DNA from: Chrysiogenia bacterium | Lineage (GTDB): Bacteria; JAGRBM01 | Direction: 5' to 3' | NCBI GenBank assembly: GCA_020434085.1 | Contig: JAGRBM010000097.1 | Location: 1-8,648, forward strand | DNA length: 8,648 bases | Shown here: piece by piece, positions 1-6,257 of the stretch | Position numbering within the stretch: the first letter of the stretch is position 1 | Layout of the letters: each line of letters begins with the position of its first letter | Made by a program: the position numbers and the translations under genes | Notes under the pieces: generated by a model | Database searches by the model: none | Told to the model about the DNA's origin: nothing | What the model saw: the letters and a program-made list of their open reading frames with translations, nothing else

Positions 1-281
1 GGGTTGATAGCCTGATACTATGCTGTTTCCCCAATACCGTGCAAGCTATTTCAGCAAAGGCCCCGAAACTGTAACAAGACTTTCGGTATTATTCGGTATG
101 CCTCAAACGCCACCAATCAGCCCACTGGCAATGTTGCCGATAACCCATAGTTGACCGCACCGCGCAACATGCCCCAGGACGCAAATAAACCCACTGTGAG
201 TAGAGTAAATGGCAGGCAAGGGGTAGGGTGCCGGAATGAAGTAAAACCCCTCAGATTGAGTGCATTTGCGTTAGAGGCTAG

Positions 282-297
282 TGGACTGACCAGTCCA
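282..297. repeat. Perfect 16-bp inverted repeat, operator-like
   Basis: TGGACTG-AC-CAGTCCA has two exactly complementary 7-base arms around a 2-base spacer. The size and near-continuous symmetry fit a binding site for a dimeric DNA-binding protein better than a terminator, because there is no T run after it. A smaller dyad of the same design, with 5-base arms and a 2-base spacer, lies at 127-138. The bound protein, if any, is unknown. Confidence 0.45.
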
Positions 298-579
298 GTT
301 GTCCTGCTCCCTCCAATTGCCCCAGCATGGCCGCTCAGTGGCACTGGCTGTCACTTAAGGGGGGCATTGACAACCCGCCACACAGCCACGAATGCCCATG
401 ATTTGGCGCCCGATTTGGCTAACCCATTGAAATCATTGGCCCCAGCGTGCTGTATATTCACGGGATATGTAGCATTGGGGGCTGAGTGGGCCCAATCCTG
501 GCCACAATCCGAGGCACCCCCCCTGGGCCCCCCAAGCGAGCGCGCATCCCCTCTCATAACCCCCCGCGCAAAATCGAGC

Positions 580-608
580 TTCCACACACGGGGCTTTTGC
601 CGTATACT
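580..608 (+). promoter_or_regulatory. Putative promoter of the zinc-ribbon gene, placing its ATG at the transcript start
   Basis: A -10 box TATACT (603-608) is preceded at 17 bases by a weak -35 box TTCCAC (580-585). Only six bases separate the -10 box from the ATG at 615, so transcription would begin at or next to the start codon and give a leaderless mRNA. The segment from CCGTATA through ATGG matches the one before the small terminase (1367-1385) at 15 of 19 positions, and every difference is a transition. Confidence 0.45.
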
Positions 609-614
609 CGCCGA

Positions 615-866
615 ATGGATAGCAAGCACAACGCAGCCAAGGGCGACGGATACGCGATTTACTCTGGTTCTGGGACGTTTGGACCAGGAGAGCCACTTAC
701 GCGCGAAAAGCTGGAGCGCGCGATGGATGTTCTCATGGACACGGAGGCGTCTGAAGCGCCCTATGTGCATCGCTGCGACCGTTGCGGGCGGTTTTGCCTG
801 TCTGATGACCCGTTCTCGTTCGCGTGCCCGGCCTGTGAAACCCCGAAAGTGCCGAATTCTCGGTGA
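615..866 (+). CDS. Small zinc-ribbon protein of unknown function
   Basis: This 83-residue protein has a zinc-binding signature in its C-terminal half: C54-x2-C57 and C71-x2-C74, with H52 and C61 nearby. Such treble-clef or rubredoxin-like knuckles are common in small phage proteins that bind nucleic acid or other proteins. The N-terminal part is Gly/Ser-rich (residues 10-25), followed by a predicted helix at about 28-45. The frame is open further upstream to 486, but that extension is Pro/Arg-rich and protein-like character begins at ATG 615. No Shine-Dalgarno sequence precedes it; a -10-like box ends six bases upstream, so it may be translated from a leaderless transcript. A short hairpin (CCGA-ATTC-TCGG, 852-863) covers the end of the gene. 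The existence of the gene is likely; its role is not known. Confidence 0.6.
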   Translation: MDSKHNAAKGDGYAIYSGSGTFGPGEPLTREKLERAMDVLMDTEASEAPYVHRCDRCGRFCLSDDPFSFACPACETPKVPNSR

Positions 867-894
867 TAGCTCGTGAAAACTCGGCATTCTGCGA

Positions 895-922
895 TTGACA
901 GGTGGCCGTGATTTGGTAGAAT
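895..922 (+). promoter_or_regulatory. Strong sigma-70-type promoter of the candidate small RNA
   Basis: A perfect -35 box TTGACA (895-900), a 16-base spacer and the -10 box TAGAAT (917-922, five of six consensus bases) make this the best housekeeping-type promoter in the window. The predicted start is near 929. No open reading frame with a ribosome site follows before the terminator at 978-1007, so the promoter seems to serve a short untranslated RNA. Confidence 0.75.
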
Positions 923-928
923 GAGGCT

Positions 929-1004
929 CTACGGTTCTCCAAAACCGGGGTTTGCTGGCTGATTACCAGCGAGAGAGAGGTCCAGGCAAGTCTGGGCCTT
1001 TTTC
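929..1004 (+). ncRNA. Candidate phage small RNA, about 76 nt, three stem-loops
   Basis: Between a near-consensus promoter and an intrinsic terminator lies a segment that folds into consecutive hairpins: CGGTT (932-936) with AACCG (943-947) around a 6-nt loop; GCTGG (954-958) with CCAGC (966-970) around CTGATTA; and the terminator stem 978-999. A purine-only run, GAGAGAGAGG (971-980), joins the second hairpin to the terminator and could present an unpaired, Shine-Dalgarno-like face. There is no start codon with a ribosome site inside. Possible roles are an antisense regulator of host or phage mRNA, an attenuated leader whose read-through reaches the genes at 1072 onward, or an RNA used in packaging. 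The last is only suggested by nearness to the terminase genes. I do not recognise a known RNA family. Confidence 0.6.
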
Positions 1005-1007
1005 TTT
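978..1007 (+). terminator. Intrinsic terminator of the candidate small RNA
   Basis: The stem AGGTCCAG (978-985) pairs with CTGGGCCT (992-999), eight pairs including one G-T, around the 6-nt loop GCAAGT. A T run follows directly (999-1003) and is reinforced by TTT at 1005-1007 and six T at 1010-1015. Confidence 0.8.
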
Positions 1008-1018
1008 GGTTTTTTATC

Positions 1019-1048
1019 TTGTAGAACGGGTGTTTTATACGGTATTCT
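1019..1048 (+). promoter_or_regulatory. Putative promoter of the two small genes, overlapped by a palindromic motif
   Basis: TTGTAG (1019-1024) and TATTCT (1043-1048) lie 18 bases apart, a moderate sigma-70-like match that would start transcription near 1055, some 17 bases before the ATG at 1072. The 9-bp palindrome ATACGGTAT (1037-1045) overlaps the -10 box, and the octamer CTGTTCGG follows at 1047-1054. Both elements recur at the capsid-gene promoter, which points to a common regulator or a phage-specific promoter form. Confidence 0.5.
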
Positions 1049-1071
1049 GTTCGGCATAGGAGGATTTCCCT

Positions 1072-1185
1072 ATGGCTGGAAACCAACCGCCCCCGAAGAA
1101 GAAGAAGCAGAGCACCAACAACGCGACGAACAACGCCCTCAAGGCCCTTGACCAGGCCATGGCCCGCAAAAAGAAGAAGAAGTGA
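1072..1185 (+). CDS. Lysine-rich 37-residue microprotein
   Basis: This tiny gene has the clearest ribosome site in the left part of the window: AGGAGG at 1058-1063, eight bases before the ATG. The product begins MAGNQPPPKKKK and ends in RKKKKK, with an Asn/Ala-rich helix-prone centre (about residues 15-31). Ten of its 37 residues are lysine, so it is very basic and could bind nucleic acid or an acidic protein such as a scaffold. No known family is recognised. The final lysine codons (AAG repeats, 1168-1182) form a purine run that may act as the ribosome site of the next gene, whose GTG overlaps this stop codon as GTGA. The strong ribosome site and the coupling make a real gene likely. Confidence 0.75.
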   Translation: MAGNQPPPKKKKQSTNNATNNALKALDQAMARKKKKK

Positions 1186-1319
1186 ACCTCTGGCATCAGA
1201 TCGTCTGGGACGCCTGCTTCGAGAGGTGGGTCTTTGGCGAGCCGATGCCCGAGTGGGTGTGGGTGCAGTTCGACCTGGACAAGGCCCTGCGGACGTTCAT
1301 CTACGGGGCGATCAATTGA
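1182..1319 (+). CDS. Tryptophan-rich 45-residue protein, overlapping the preceding gene
   Basis: The GTG start shares four bases (GTGA) with the stop of the 37-residue gene, the standard arrangement for translational coupling. The product begins MNLWHQIVWDACFERW and contains five tryptophans in 45 residues (W4, W9, W16, W25, W27), clustered on what would be amphipathic helices. There is no signal peptide and no clear membrane-spanning segment, although the aromatic surface could bind a membrane or a partner protein. Codon use matches the neighbouring phage genes. It has no independent promoter or strong ribosome site. Function is unknown. Its position before the terminase genes suggests a morphogenesis or packaging accessory role, but this is inference. 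Confidence 0.65.
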   Translation: MNLWHQIVWDACFERWVFGEPMPEWVWVQFDLDKALRTFIYGAIN

Positions 1320-1345
1320 CCTGTTTTGGTGTGTAAAACAACTGG

Positions 1346-1375
1346 TTGATTTCTGGGATCACAATACCGTATATT
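1346..1375 (+). promoter_or_regulatory. Putative promoter at the small-terminase start, leaderless type
   Basis: TTGATT (1346-1351) and TATATT (1370-1375) are 18 bases apart. Exactly six bases follow before the ATG at 1382, as at the zinc-ribbon gene. The 9-bp palindrome ATACCGTAT (1364-1372) overlaps the -10 box; the 11-mer AATACCGTATA here (1363-1373) is the exact reverse complement of the one at 1036-1046. A weak hairpin TGTTTT/AAAACA (1322-1327 and 1335-1340) lies just upstream. Confidence 0.5.
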
Positions 1376-1381
1376 TACCAA

Positions 1382-2074
1382 ATGGCAAAGCGCGGCCCGG
1401 CCATAGATTGGGACACCCTAGCCCCGAAAGTGCTCGACTCAGTGAGGGCGGGTAAGCCGCTTGGGCAGAGTCTTGAAGAACTGGGGCTTCGGCAACAGAG
1501 CTTCATGAAGTATCGCAAGCGCACGCCGGAGTATGACGCACAGATCAGGGCCGCGCTGGGCCATATGTCCAACAGGGGAAATACGACCGGAAGGGGCGGG
1601 TTTCTCAAGGGCCAGACCGGCAACCCTGAGGGCCTGACGAACGTCGAGCGCGAGCAGCGTGACCGGGTGCGTCACAAGGGCCTGAATTCCATCGACACCA
1701 TTCTCGACGCCTTCGCCCGGGGGAACCTGGCTGACGACACCGTGGACACGATTGAGGAATTGTCAGAAGTTCGCCGGTTTTTGAAGGACGAGCAGGACTG
1801 GCCCAACTACCTGAAGGCCGTTCAGGCGCAGGAGCGATATGTCTCGGCCATGAGCAAGTTCGTGCCGAAGGAATCCTTCCGCCAGCAGGAATCGACCACC
1901 AAGGACATCACGGACCCGACGACCAAGTTCCTGTCCCTTCCCGCTGAAGAGAGGGCGAAGCTGCTCGATGCTGCAAGGGCCGATCTCGATGAAGTGGCTC
2001 GTTTGCGTGCCCAGAGGGCTGAGGCGTTTCGGGAATACGCGACAATCGACGTGGAGGCGCGCGAGGTCAATTGA
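1382..2074 (+). CDS. terS: Phage terminase small subunit (putative)
   Basis: The small subunit recognises the packaging site on concatemeric DNA and recruits the large subunit. This 230-residue product has an N-terminal helix-turn-helix-like segment (about residues 12-57, containing GKPLGQSLEELGL) of the kind found in small terminases. Next comes GGFLKGQTGNPEGL (72-85), which resembles the KGQSGNPKGRP signature of DUF5681 proteins often encoded before large terminases. A long helical region follows (about 90-160), and a charged C-terminal helix runs from 187 to 220, suited to oligomerisation. The ATG at 1382 is chosen because no upstream start has a ribosome site and the next ATG would remove the helix-turn-helix. 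No Shine-Dalgarno is present and the -10 box ends six bases before, so a leaderless mRNA is likely. The stop overlaps the start of the large-subunit gene by four bases, supporting the call. Confidence 0.8.
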   Translation: MAKRGPAIDWDTLAPKVLDSVRAGKPLGQSLEELGLRQQSFMKYRKRTPEYDAQIRAALGHMSNRGNTTGRGGFLKGQTGNPEGLTNVEREQRDRVRHKGLNSIDTILDAFARGNLADDTVDTIEELSEVRRFLKDEQDWPNYLKAVQAQERYVSAMSKFVPKESFRQQESTTKDITDPTTKFLSLPAEERAKLLDAARADLDEVARLRAQRAEAFREYATIDVEAREVN

Positions 2075-3585
2075 GCGAAGTTGACGCCTACCTTGCCGCA
2101 GAGGCGATGAAGCACGACCGCAGGTTCAACATGCGGGACTACTTCGTGCCCTCGAAGCCCCAGCTTGAGTTTCTGAATTCGCTTGCCAAATACACCATGT
2201 TCTCGGGGTCCAACCAGACATCCGGGAAATCCACGATTCTGAAGATCAAGGCGTCCTATCACCTGGATGGGCGGTATCCGCGCGATGAGCACGGGAATCT
2301 CCTGTGGACGGGCGTCATGTTCGACCACCCCACCACGATTATGATGGGCTCCCTTGAGTCGATTCAGACCCGCGACAACCTGATCGTGGGCTTTGATTCA
2401 AAGCCCGGCCTACTGGGACCGGCCCATGCCCGAGGAACGGGGGCAATTCCCCTCGATTCCCTGGTGGTCGAGAGCATTAAAAAGCGCGCCGGGGCCAGCG
2501 ACGACGTAATCGACAAGTTCCTTGTTCGCTGGCACAAGTGGGACGATGCCCAGAAAAAATACGTCTGGGACGGCTCCAGCCACTCAACGTGCCTCGTATT
2601 CTCCCAGGCTTCGGGTTGGGAGTTCTCGCAGGGGCGAACCATCGACTGGATCGGCCTCGACGAGGAGTTCAAACAGAAGGCGCTCTCGGAACTCAAGGCG
2701 CGTCTGATCTCTACCGATGGCTATCTGGACATCGCCATGTGTCCGCTCTCTGGCTACACCCCGCTTTACGAGGGGTTTGAGAAGGACGCGGAGCATTACC
2801 CAGAGCTTTCCAAGATCATCTACGCGACGATTGACAACTCCCACTGGCTGACACCTACGGCAATCGAGAATGCCAAGAAGACCTACGTGGGGGCCTATGA
2901 CGAACTCCCCCGCCTCTGGGGCCGCCCCGCCGCTGGCGAGGGCATGATCTACAAGATTCCCGATGAAGAGATCGTCGTTGCAGACTCTTCGGTGCCCGAG
3001 GACTGCTCATCGATCATCGGCATCGACCTTCCCCACACCACCGGAACCTTTGCTGCGGTGAAGCTGGCCTACCACGAGCCCACCGATACCGTCTACCTGA
3101 CCAACGAATTCAAGAGCAGGCTTGGCGTGGACGGTCGCGGAACCTACGTCGAGGCCCTTCGGCTGATGGGTGGCGCTTCTGTCCCCATCGCGTGGCCGCA
3201 TGACGCCGGGCGAATGAGCGCCGGTAAATCATTGGCGGAGTTCTACCGGGATATGGGCCTCTCCATGCTTCCCGAGGCGGCCTACATGATGACGCTCGAC
3301 GGCAAGAAGTCGAACGAAATCCTTGGAATCCTCGACGAAGTGAACACGCGAATGAGGACGGGCCGGTTCAAGGTCTGCAAGTCGTGTGAGCAGTTCCTCA
3401 AGGAGAAGGGCCGGTATGGGTCTGAAGATGGACTTCCCAAGCGGAACCAGGACGACCACCTCATCGACGCAATGCACAAGGCCGTGATGATGCTGCGCTT
3501 CGCAGCCAATGTGGACCTTGAGGGCTCTTACTACCTCGAAGACGGCTTCTCCGAGGAATACGACTTCTTTGGAGCGATCAACTGA
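2071..3585 (+). CDS. terL: Phage terminase large subunit (ATPase and nuclease)
   Basis: This 504-residue protein is the packaging motor and headful or site-specific nuclease. The ATPase half has a deviant Walker A, SNQTSGKS (47-54, catalytic K53), with Ser in place of the first Gly as in many terminases, and a Walker B with catalytic glutamate, DWIGLDEE (192-199). The C-terminal RNase H-like nuclease half shows the expected acidic triad: D319 in IIGIDL, D378 in WPHDAG, and D466 in the DDHLIDA motif. Length is typical of the family. The start is TTG at 2071, which overlaps the small-subunit stop as TTGA and is preceded by GAGG-rich sequence; ATG codons at 2107 and 2131 are alternatives that would shorten the N-terminus. 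The stop shares one base with the portal ATG. It acts docked on the portal vertex of the procapsid. Confidence 0.95.
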   Translation: MSEVDAYLAAEAMKHDRRFNMRDYFVPSKPQLEFLNSLAKYTMFSGSNQTSGKSTILKIKASYHLDGRYPRDEHGNLLWTGVMFDHPTTIMMGSLESIQTRDNLIVGFDSKPGLLGPAHARGTGAIPLDSLVVESIKKRAGASDDVIDKFLVRWHKWDDAQKKYVWDGSSHSTCLVFSQASGWEFSQGRTIDWIGLDEEFKQKALSELKARLISTDGYLDIAMCPLSGYTPLYEGFEKDAEHYPELSKIIYATIDNSHWLTPTAIENAKKTYVGAYDELPRLWGRPAAGEGMIYKIPDEEIVVADSSVPEDCSSIIGIDLPHTTGTFAAVKLAYHEPTDTVYLTNEFKSRLGVDGRGTYVEALRLMGGASVPIAWPHDAGRMSAGKSLAEFYRDMGLSMLPEAAYMMTLDGKKSNEILGILDEVNTRMRTGRFKVCKSCEQFLKEKGRYGSEDGLPKRNQDDHLIDAMHKAVMMLRFAANVDLEGSYYLEDGFSEEYDFFGAIN

Positions 3586-5207
3586 TGGCCAACAAAACCG
3601 CAAAAGAACTGATGTCCCGCTGGGAATACGCCAAGAACAAGCCTGAGCGCCGGAATCACGAGGAAACGTGGGAAGAGATCGCTTCGCTGGGCGACCCGTT
3701 CATCGGCGATCTCTCGACCTCGAAGAAGACTCCGGGCTCCAAGCGGGTAAAAAGCGTCCTCGACGCGACCATGATGCTCGCCAACGAGACGTTCGTGAAC
3801 TTCCTGAAGGGGACCATCTTTCCCAGCAACATGCCATGGCTGAGGCTGGAACCGTTCAGCGAGGAGCTGGCTTCCAACGTGGAGATTCGCCGCGCCCTCA
3901 AGGCGGTGGAGGATCGCATCCTCGCTACCTACGCCGGGAGCAACTTCTACGTTCAGGCCGCGCAGGCGCTCAGTTCGTTCTCCCTGCTGGGGAATACCTG
4001 CTTCTACATGGAAGAGGTGAACCCCAAGTATTCGGATTCGCGTGGGTCAACATTCGGCGGGTTCATGTTTGAAACCGTGCCGATGAACCGCATCTGGTGG
4101 GTCACTGGCAAGGGGAATCGGGTGGTCATGGTGTTCCGCAAGTTCACCCTCCCGGCACTTGAGGCCATGAAGCAGTTCGAGAACCCCGGCTCCGCCGTAA
4201 TCAATGCGCTGGAGAAAAGCCCGATGACGCCGGTTGGCTATCTCCAGTGCGTCTACGAGCGAGAAGACGGATTCGCCGGGGCCCTTGTTCCGGCACAGAA
4301 CAAAAAGTGGGCCTCCGACTGGATTTGCCTCGAAGGCAAGGACCATGAGCTGGTTCGCCAGTCGGGATACGACTTCAATCCCTTCGTGACTCCCAGGGCC
4401 CGGATCGTGGACGGCGAAGAGTATGGCCGGTGGAAGGGCCACATTGCCCGCCCGGCTGCGTCCGGTTCCACCGAAATGCGCCGTCAGGGGCTTATTGGCC
4501 TTGGACGGGTGCTCAATCCCGTGCTCAGCGTTGAACACGAAGCGGTAATGAAGCTCAACGCCGGGCCTTCCGGAATTGCAGTAACCAGGGTGGGCCGCAA
4601 GGCGCCCGAATATATCACCCCGCCCTCTGACTTCGGGGCGTTCGAGTTCCTTACCAACCTCGACCGACAGGACATCAAGGCCGTGTTCCATGGGGACGCG
4701 CTCGATGACCCGGAGACTGAACCCCGCAGCGCAGAAGAATCCCGCCAGCGCAGGGAGCGGGCGCTCTCGAAGCTCGCCGCCCCCGCAGATGTGATCGACT
4801 ACGAGTTCCTTGGCCCCATCGTCGCCAACACGGTCAACATGATGCGCCGGGCCGGGGATCTTCCCGAACTCGCCCAACTCGAAGAACTGGGCATTGGTGT
4901 GGACGTGACGTTCGTTTCCCCGTTCTTCACGGCACAGAAGCAGGCTGCCGGGCAGGCGGAGGACCAGTTCGTGGCCGAAGCCCTCCAGCTTGCCACGGTG
5001 GACCCCACGGTCGTGGACGCAATCGACCTGGCCAAGCACACCCGAAACAAGGGTATTCGCTCGAATGCTACCGGAATCCTCCGCAGCGAGGAAGAGGTGG
5101 CGCAGATCCAGCAGGCCCGCGCGCAGGCTCAGCAGGCCGCGCAGCTTCAGGAAGCCCTGCGCACCGGTGCTGACGTGGCCAAGGCTCTGCCGCAACAGGG
5201 GGCTTGA
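3585..5207 (+). CDS. Portal / head-to-tail connector protein, T7 gp8-like family
   Basis: The product has 540 residues, close to T7 gp8 (536), and fits the 'bacteriophage head to tail connecting protein' family of podoviruses. Family-like segments are the N-terminal Arg-rich helix followed by the D-A-T helix (59-62, then MMLANETFVNFLKG), the block GTIFPSNMPWLRL (76-88), SNFY (119-122) and the LGNTCFYMEE block (135-144). The C-terminal end, from about residue 504, is Gln/Ala-rich and strongly helical, as expected of the barrel that projects into the capsid. Portals form a dodecameric ring at one vertex, serving as the DNA channel, the terminase dock and the tail attachment point. The ATG overlaps the terminase stop by one base (TGATG), with GGAG at 3571-3574. 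Its own stop overlaps the next ATG in the same manner. Confidence 0.93.
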   Translation: MANKTAKELMSRWEYAKNKPERRNHEETWEEIASLGDPFIGDLSTSKKTPGSKRVKSVLDATMMLANETFVNFLKGTIFPSNMPWLRLEPFSEELASNVEIRRALKAVEDRILATYAGSNFYVQAAQALSSFSLLGNTCFYMEEVNPKYSDSRGSTFGGFMFETVPMNRIWWVTGKGNRVVMVFRKFTLPALEAMKQFENPGSAVINALEKSPMTPVGYLQCVYEREDGFAGALVPAQNKKWASDWICLEGKDHELVRQSGYDFNPFVTPRARIVDGEEYGRWKGHIARPAASGSTEMRRQGLIGLGRVLNPVLSVEHEAVMKLNAGPSGIAVTRVGRKAPEYITPPSDFGAFEFLTNLDRQDIKAVFHGDALDDPETEPRSAEESRQRRERALSKLAAPADVIDYEFLGPIVANTVNMMRRAGDLPELAQLEELGIGVDVTFVSPFFTAQKQAAGQAEDQFVAEALQLATVDPTVVDAIDLAKHTRNKGIRSNATGILRSEEEVAQIQQARAQAQQAAQLQEALRTGADVAKALPQQGA

Positions 5208-5482
5208 TGCTCGAATCAGAACGTGAAGCGCTGACCAGCGGGCTCGACGATGAGGACATGGAAGCCCTCAAGTTACAGGCTTGGGACTTTTGGACCGTGT
5301 TCACGCGAAGCGAAGAGGGCAAGCGGGTTCTGGCCTGCCTCATGGAAATGTCGGGAGTGTTCCACACGGTGAGCCCCGACGATCCGATTGCATTGGCAAA
5401 AACAGTGGCGAAGCGGGAGTTCTACAATGAAATCGAACTCCTGATTAAATACGCGCAAGCGGAAGGAGCAGGAAATGAGTGA
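5207..5482 (+). CDS. Bbp19-like small phage head protein
   Basis: This 91-residue product has the pattern of the small Bbp19-type proteins encoded beside the portal in Bordetella phage BPP-1 and relatives: an aromatic helix ending in VF (WDFWTVF, 27-33), then SEEGKRVLACLMEMSGVF (35-52) and a C-terminal helix (FYNEIELLIKYA, 72-83). The role of the family is not established; its place between portal and scaffold suggests head assembly. The ATG at 5207 overlaps the portal stop by one base. A TTG at 5204 in the same frame, overlapping as TTGA, is an equally placed alternative that adds one residue. The stop lies within the first eight bases of the scaffold gene (ATGAGTGA). Family assignment is from memory of the motif, not from a search. 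Confidence 0.7.
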   Translation: MLESEREALTSGLDDEDMEALKLQAWDFWTVFTRSEEGKRVLACLMEMSGVFHTVSPDDPIALAKTVAKREFYNEIELLIKYAQAEGAGNE

Positions 5483-6257
5483 ACTGGCTGATCTTCTACC
5501 CTCGGACTTCGAGGGCAGGGAGGCAATCACCAACCAATTCAAGGACGTAGCGGGGCTGGCCAAGAGCTACCGCGAAATCCAGAGCAAGGTCGGGGGCATG
5601 ATGAGTGTCCCAAAAGAGCCCAGCGAGAGGCTGGGAGTGCTGCGAAAGCACTTTGGAGCGGGGGAGTCGCCCGATGACTACGCCCTTCCCGATGGGCCCG
5701 ACGACATTAAGACGATCCTCTCGGCGCTCAGGGAGGAAGCCGCCGGGGCGGGGGTTCCCAAGTCGGCATGGGACAAGCTGGCAGGCAAGGCATCGGAAAT
5801 GGCCAGTGGTCGCCGCAGCGAGTTCGAGAGCCAGATGTCCAAACTCTCCGAGCAGTGGGACGCCGAGGCCCGGAAAGACCTTGGCGACAAATACGACGAG
5901 GTGACGGGCGCCGCGCAGCGCGTGGTGACGGAGCTGGCCAAGAATGACCCCAGCATCGCCACATTCCTCGACGCCACCGGACTGGGAAACAACGGAGCGA
6001 TGACCCGGTTCATGCAGAGAATCTTCAAGCAGGTCGCCCCTGACAGCATCATCAGCGGCGAAGGAGGAGGCGGAAGCGTGAGCACTACCCCGCAGCAGCT
6101 TCGGGACCGGGTTATCGAAATCCAGGCGTCCGAAGACTGGAAGAAGGAAAACCACCACCCGATCAAGCAGAAGCTCCAGCGGGAGGTGACGGCAGCCTAC
6201 AAGGCCCTTGGAGAACTCGGGTTCAATTCCATCATGGAGGTGAAAGACGATGAGTGA
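5475..6257 (+). CDS. Capsid scaffolding (head assembly) protein
   Basis: Scaffolds chaperone major capsid protein into a procapsid and leave before or during packaging. This 260-residue acidic, mainly helical protein has the layout seen in phage scaffolds of this type: FKDVAGLAKSYREIQSKVGG near the N-terminus (22-41), the segment ESPDDYALPDGPDDI (64-78), a central charged helix (about 97-155), the DATGLGNNGAMTRFMQRI block (166-183), a flexible GEGGGGS linker (195-201), and a C-terminal domain with the tryptophan and HHP motif (222-229) that often contacts the capsid protein. A ribosome site AAGGAG lies at 5463-5468. The gene overlaps its upstream neighbour by eight bases and the next gene by the same eight bases, ATGAGTGA. 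Its position just before the capsid region supports the call. Confidence 0.85.
   Translation: MSELADLLPSDFEGREAITNQFKDVAGLAKSYREIQSKVGGMMSVPKEPSERLGVLRKHFGAGESPDDYALPDGPDDIKTILSALREEAAGAGVPKSAWDKLAGKASEMASGRRSEFESQMSKLSEQWDAEARKDLGDKYDEVTGAAQRVVTELAKNDPSIATFLDATGLGNNGAMTRFMQRIFKQVAPDSIISGEGGGGSVSTTPQQLRDRVIEIQASEDWKKENHHPIKQKLQREVTAAYKALGELGFNSIMEVKDDE

Larger units (their letters stand above)
1..614. other. Non-coding or control region with dyads and C-rich tracts
   Basis: I find no convincing gene in these 614 bases. Open frames exist on both strands, but their translations are rich in Arg, Pro, Ser and Ala without recognisable motifs, and none has a ribosome site. Visible structure: a partial ATACCGT motif at 34-40; a tandem TTCGGTATT/TTCGGTATG repeat at 82-100; a dyad GGCAA-TG-TTGCC at 127-138; a perfect dyad at 282-297; an imperfect hairpin at 337-355 (7-bp arms with one G-T pair); a direct repeat GATTTGGC at 400-407 and 412-419; and long C runs around 517-565. 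The position upstream of the terminase genes would suit a pac or cos region or an operator-rich control region, but this is inference. Confidence 0.55.

Noticed and set aside
20-154. Possible 44-residue gene from an ATG at 20
   Set aside because: The peptide looks acceptable, but there is no Shine-Dalgarno or clear promoter and no coupling to any gene; too weak to annotate.
367-372. Isolated TTGACA as a promoter -35 box
   Set aside because: No acceptable -10 box lies 15-19 bases downstream.
453-458. TATATT as a -10 box
   Set aside because: The nearest -35-like sequence (TTGAAA at 427-432) is 20 bases away and no gene follows at a sensible distance.
151-876. Long + strand open frame of 241 codons from a TTG start
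   Set aside because: Its translation is compositionally random, it lacks a ribosome site, and it overlaps the zinc-ribbon gene in another frame.
351-887. Minus-strand open frame of 178 codons
   Set aside because: It is antisense to the zinc-ribbon gene, Arg-rich, without ribosome site or motif; long open frames on the opposite strand are expected in GC-rich DNA.
1167-1185. Programmed -1 frameshift on CAAAAAG joining the 37-aa and 45-aa proteins
   Set aside because: The second frame is -1 and open there, but the heptamer is not a good slippery site and the GTGA overlap already explains the arrangement.
4047-5195. Minus-strand open frame of 382 codons within the portal gene
   Set aside because: It is a shadow of the well-supported portal gene, with no motif and no minus-strand promoter or ribosome site.
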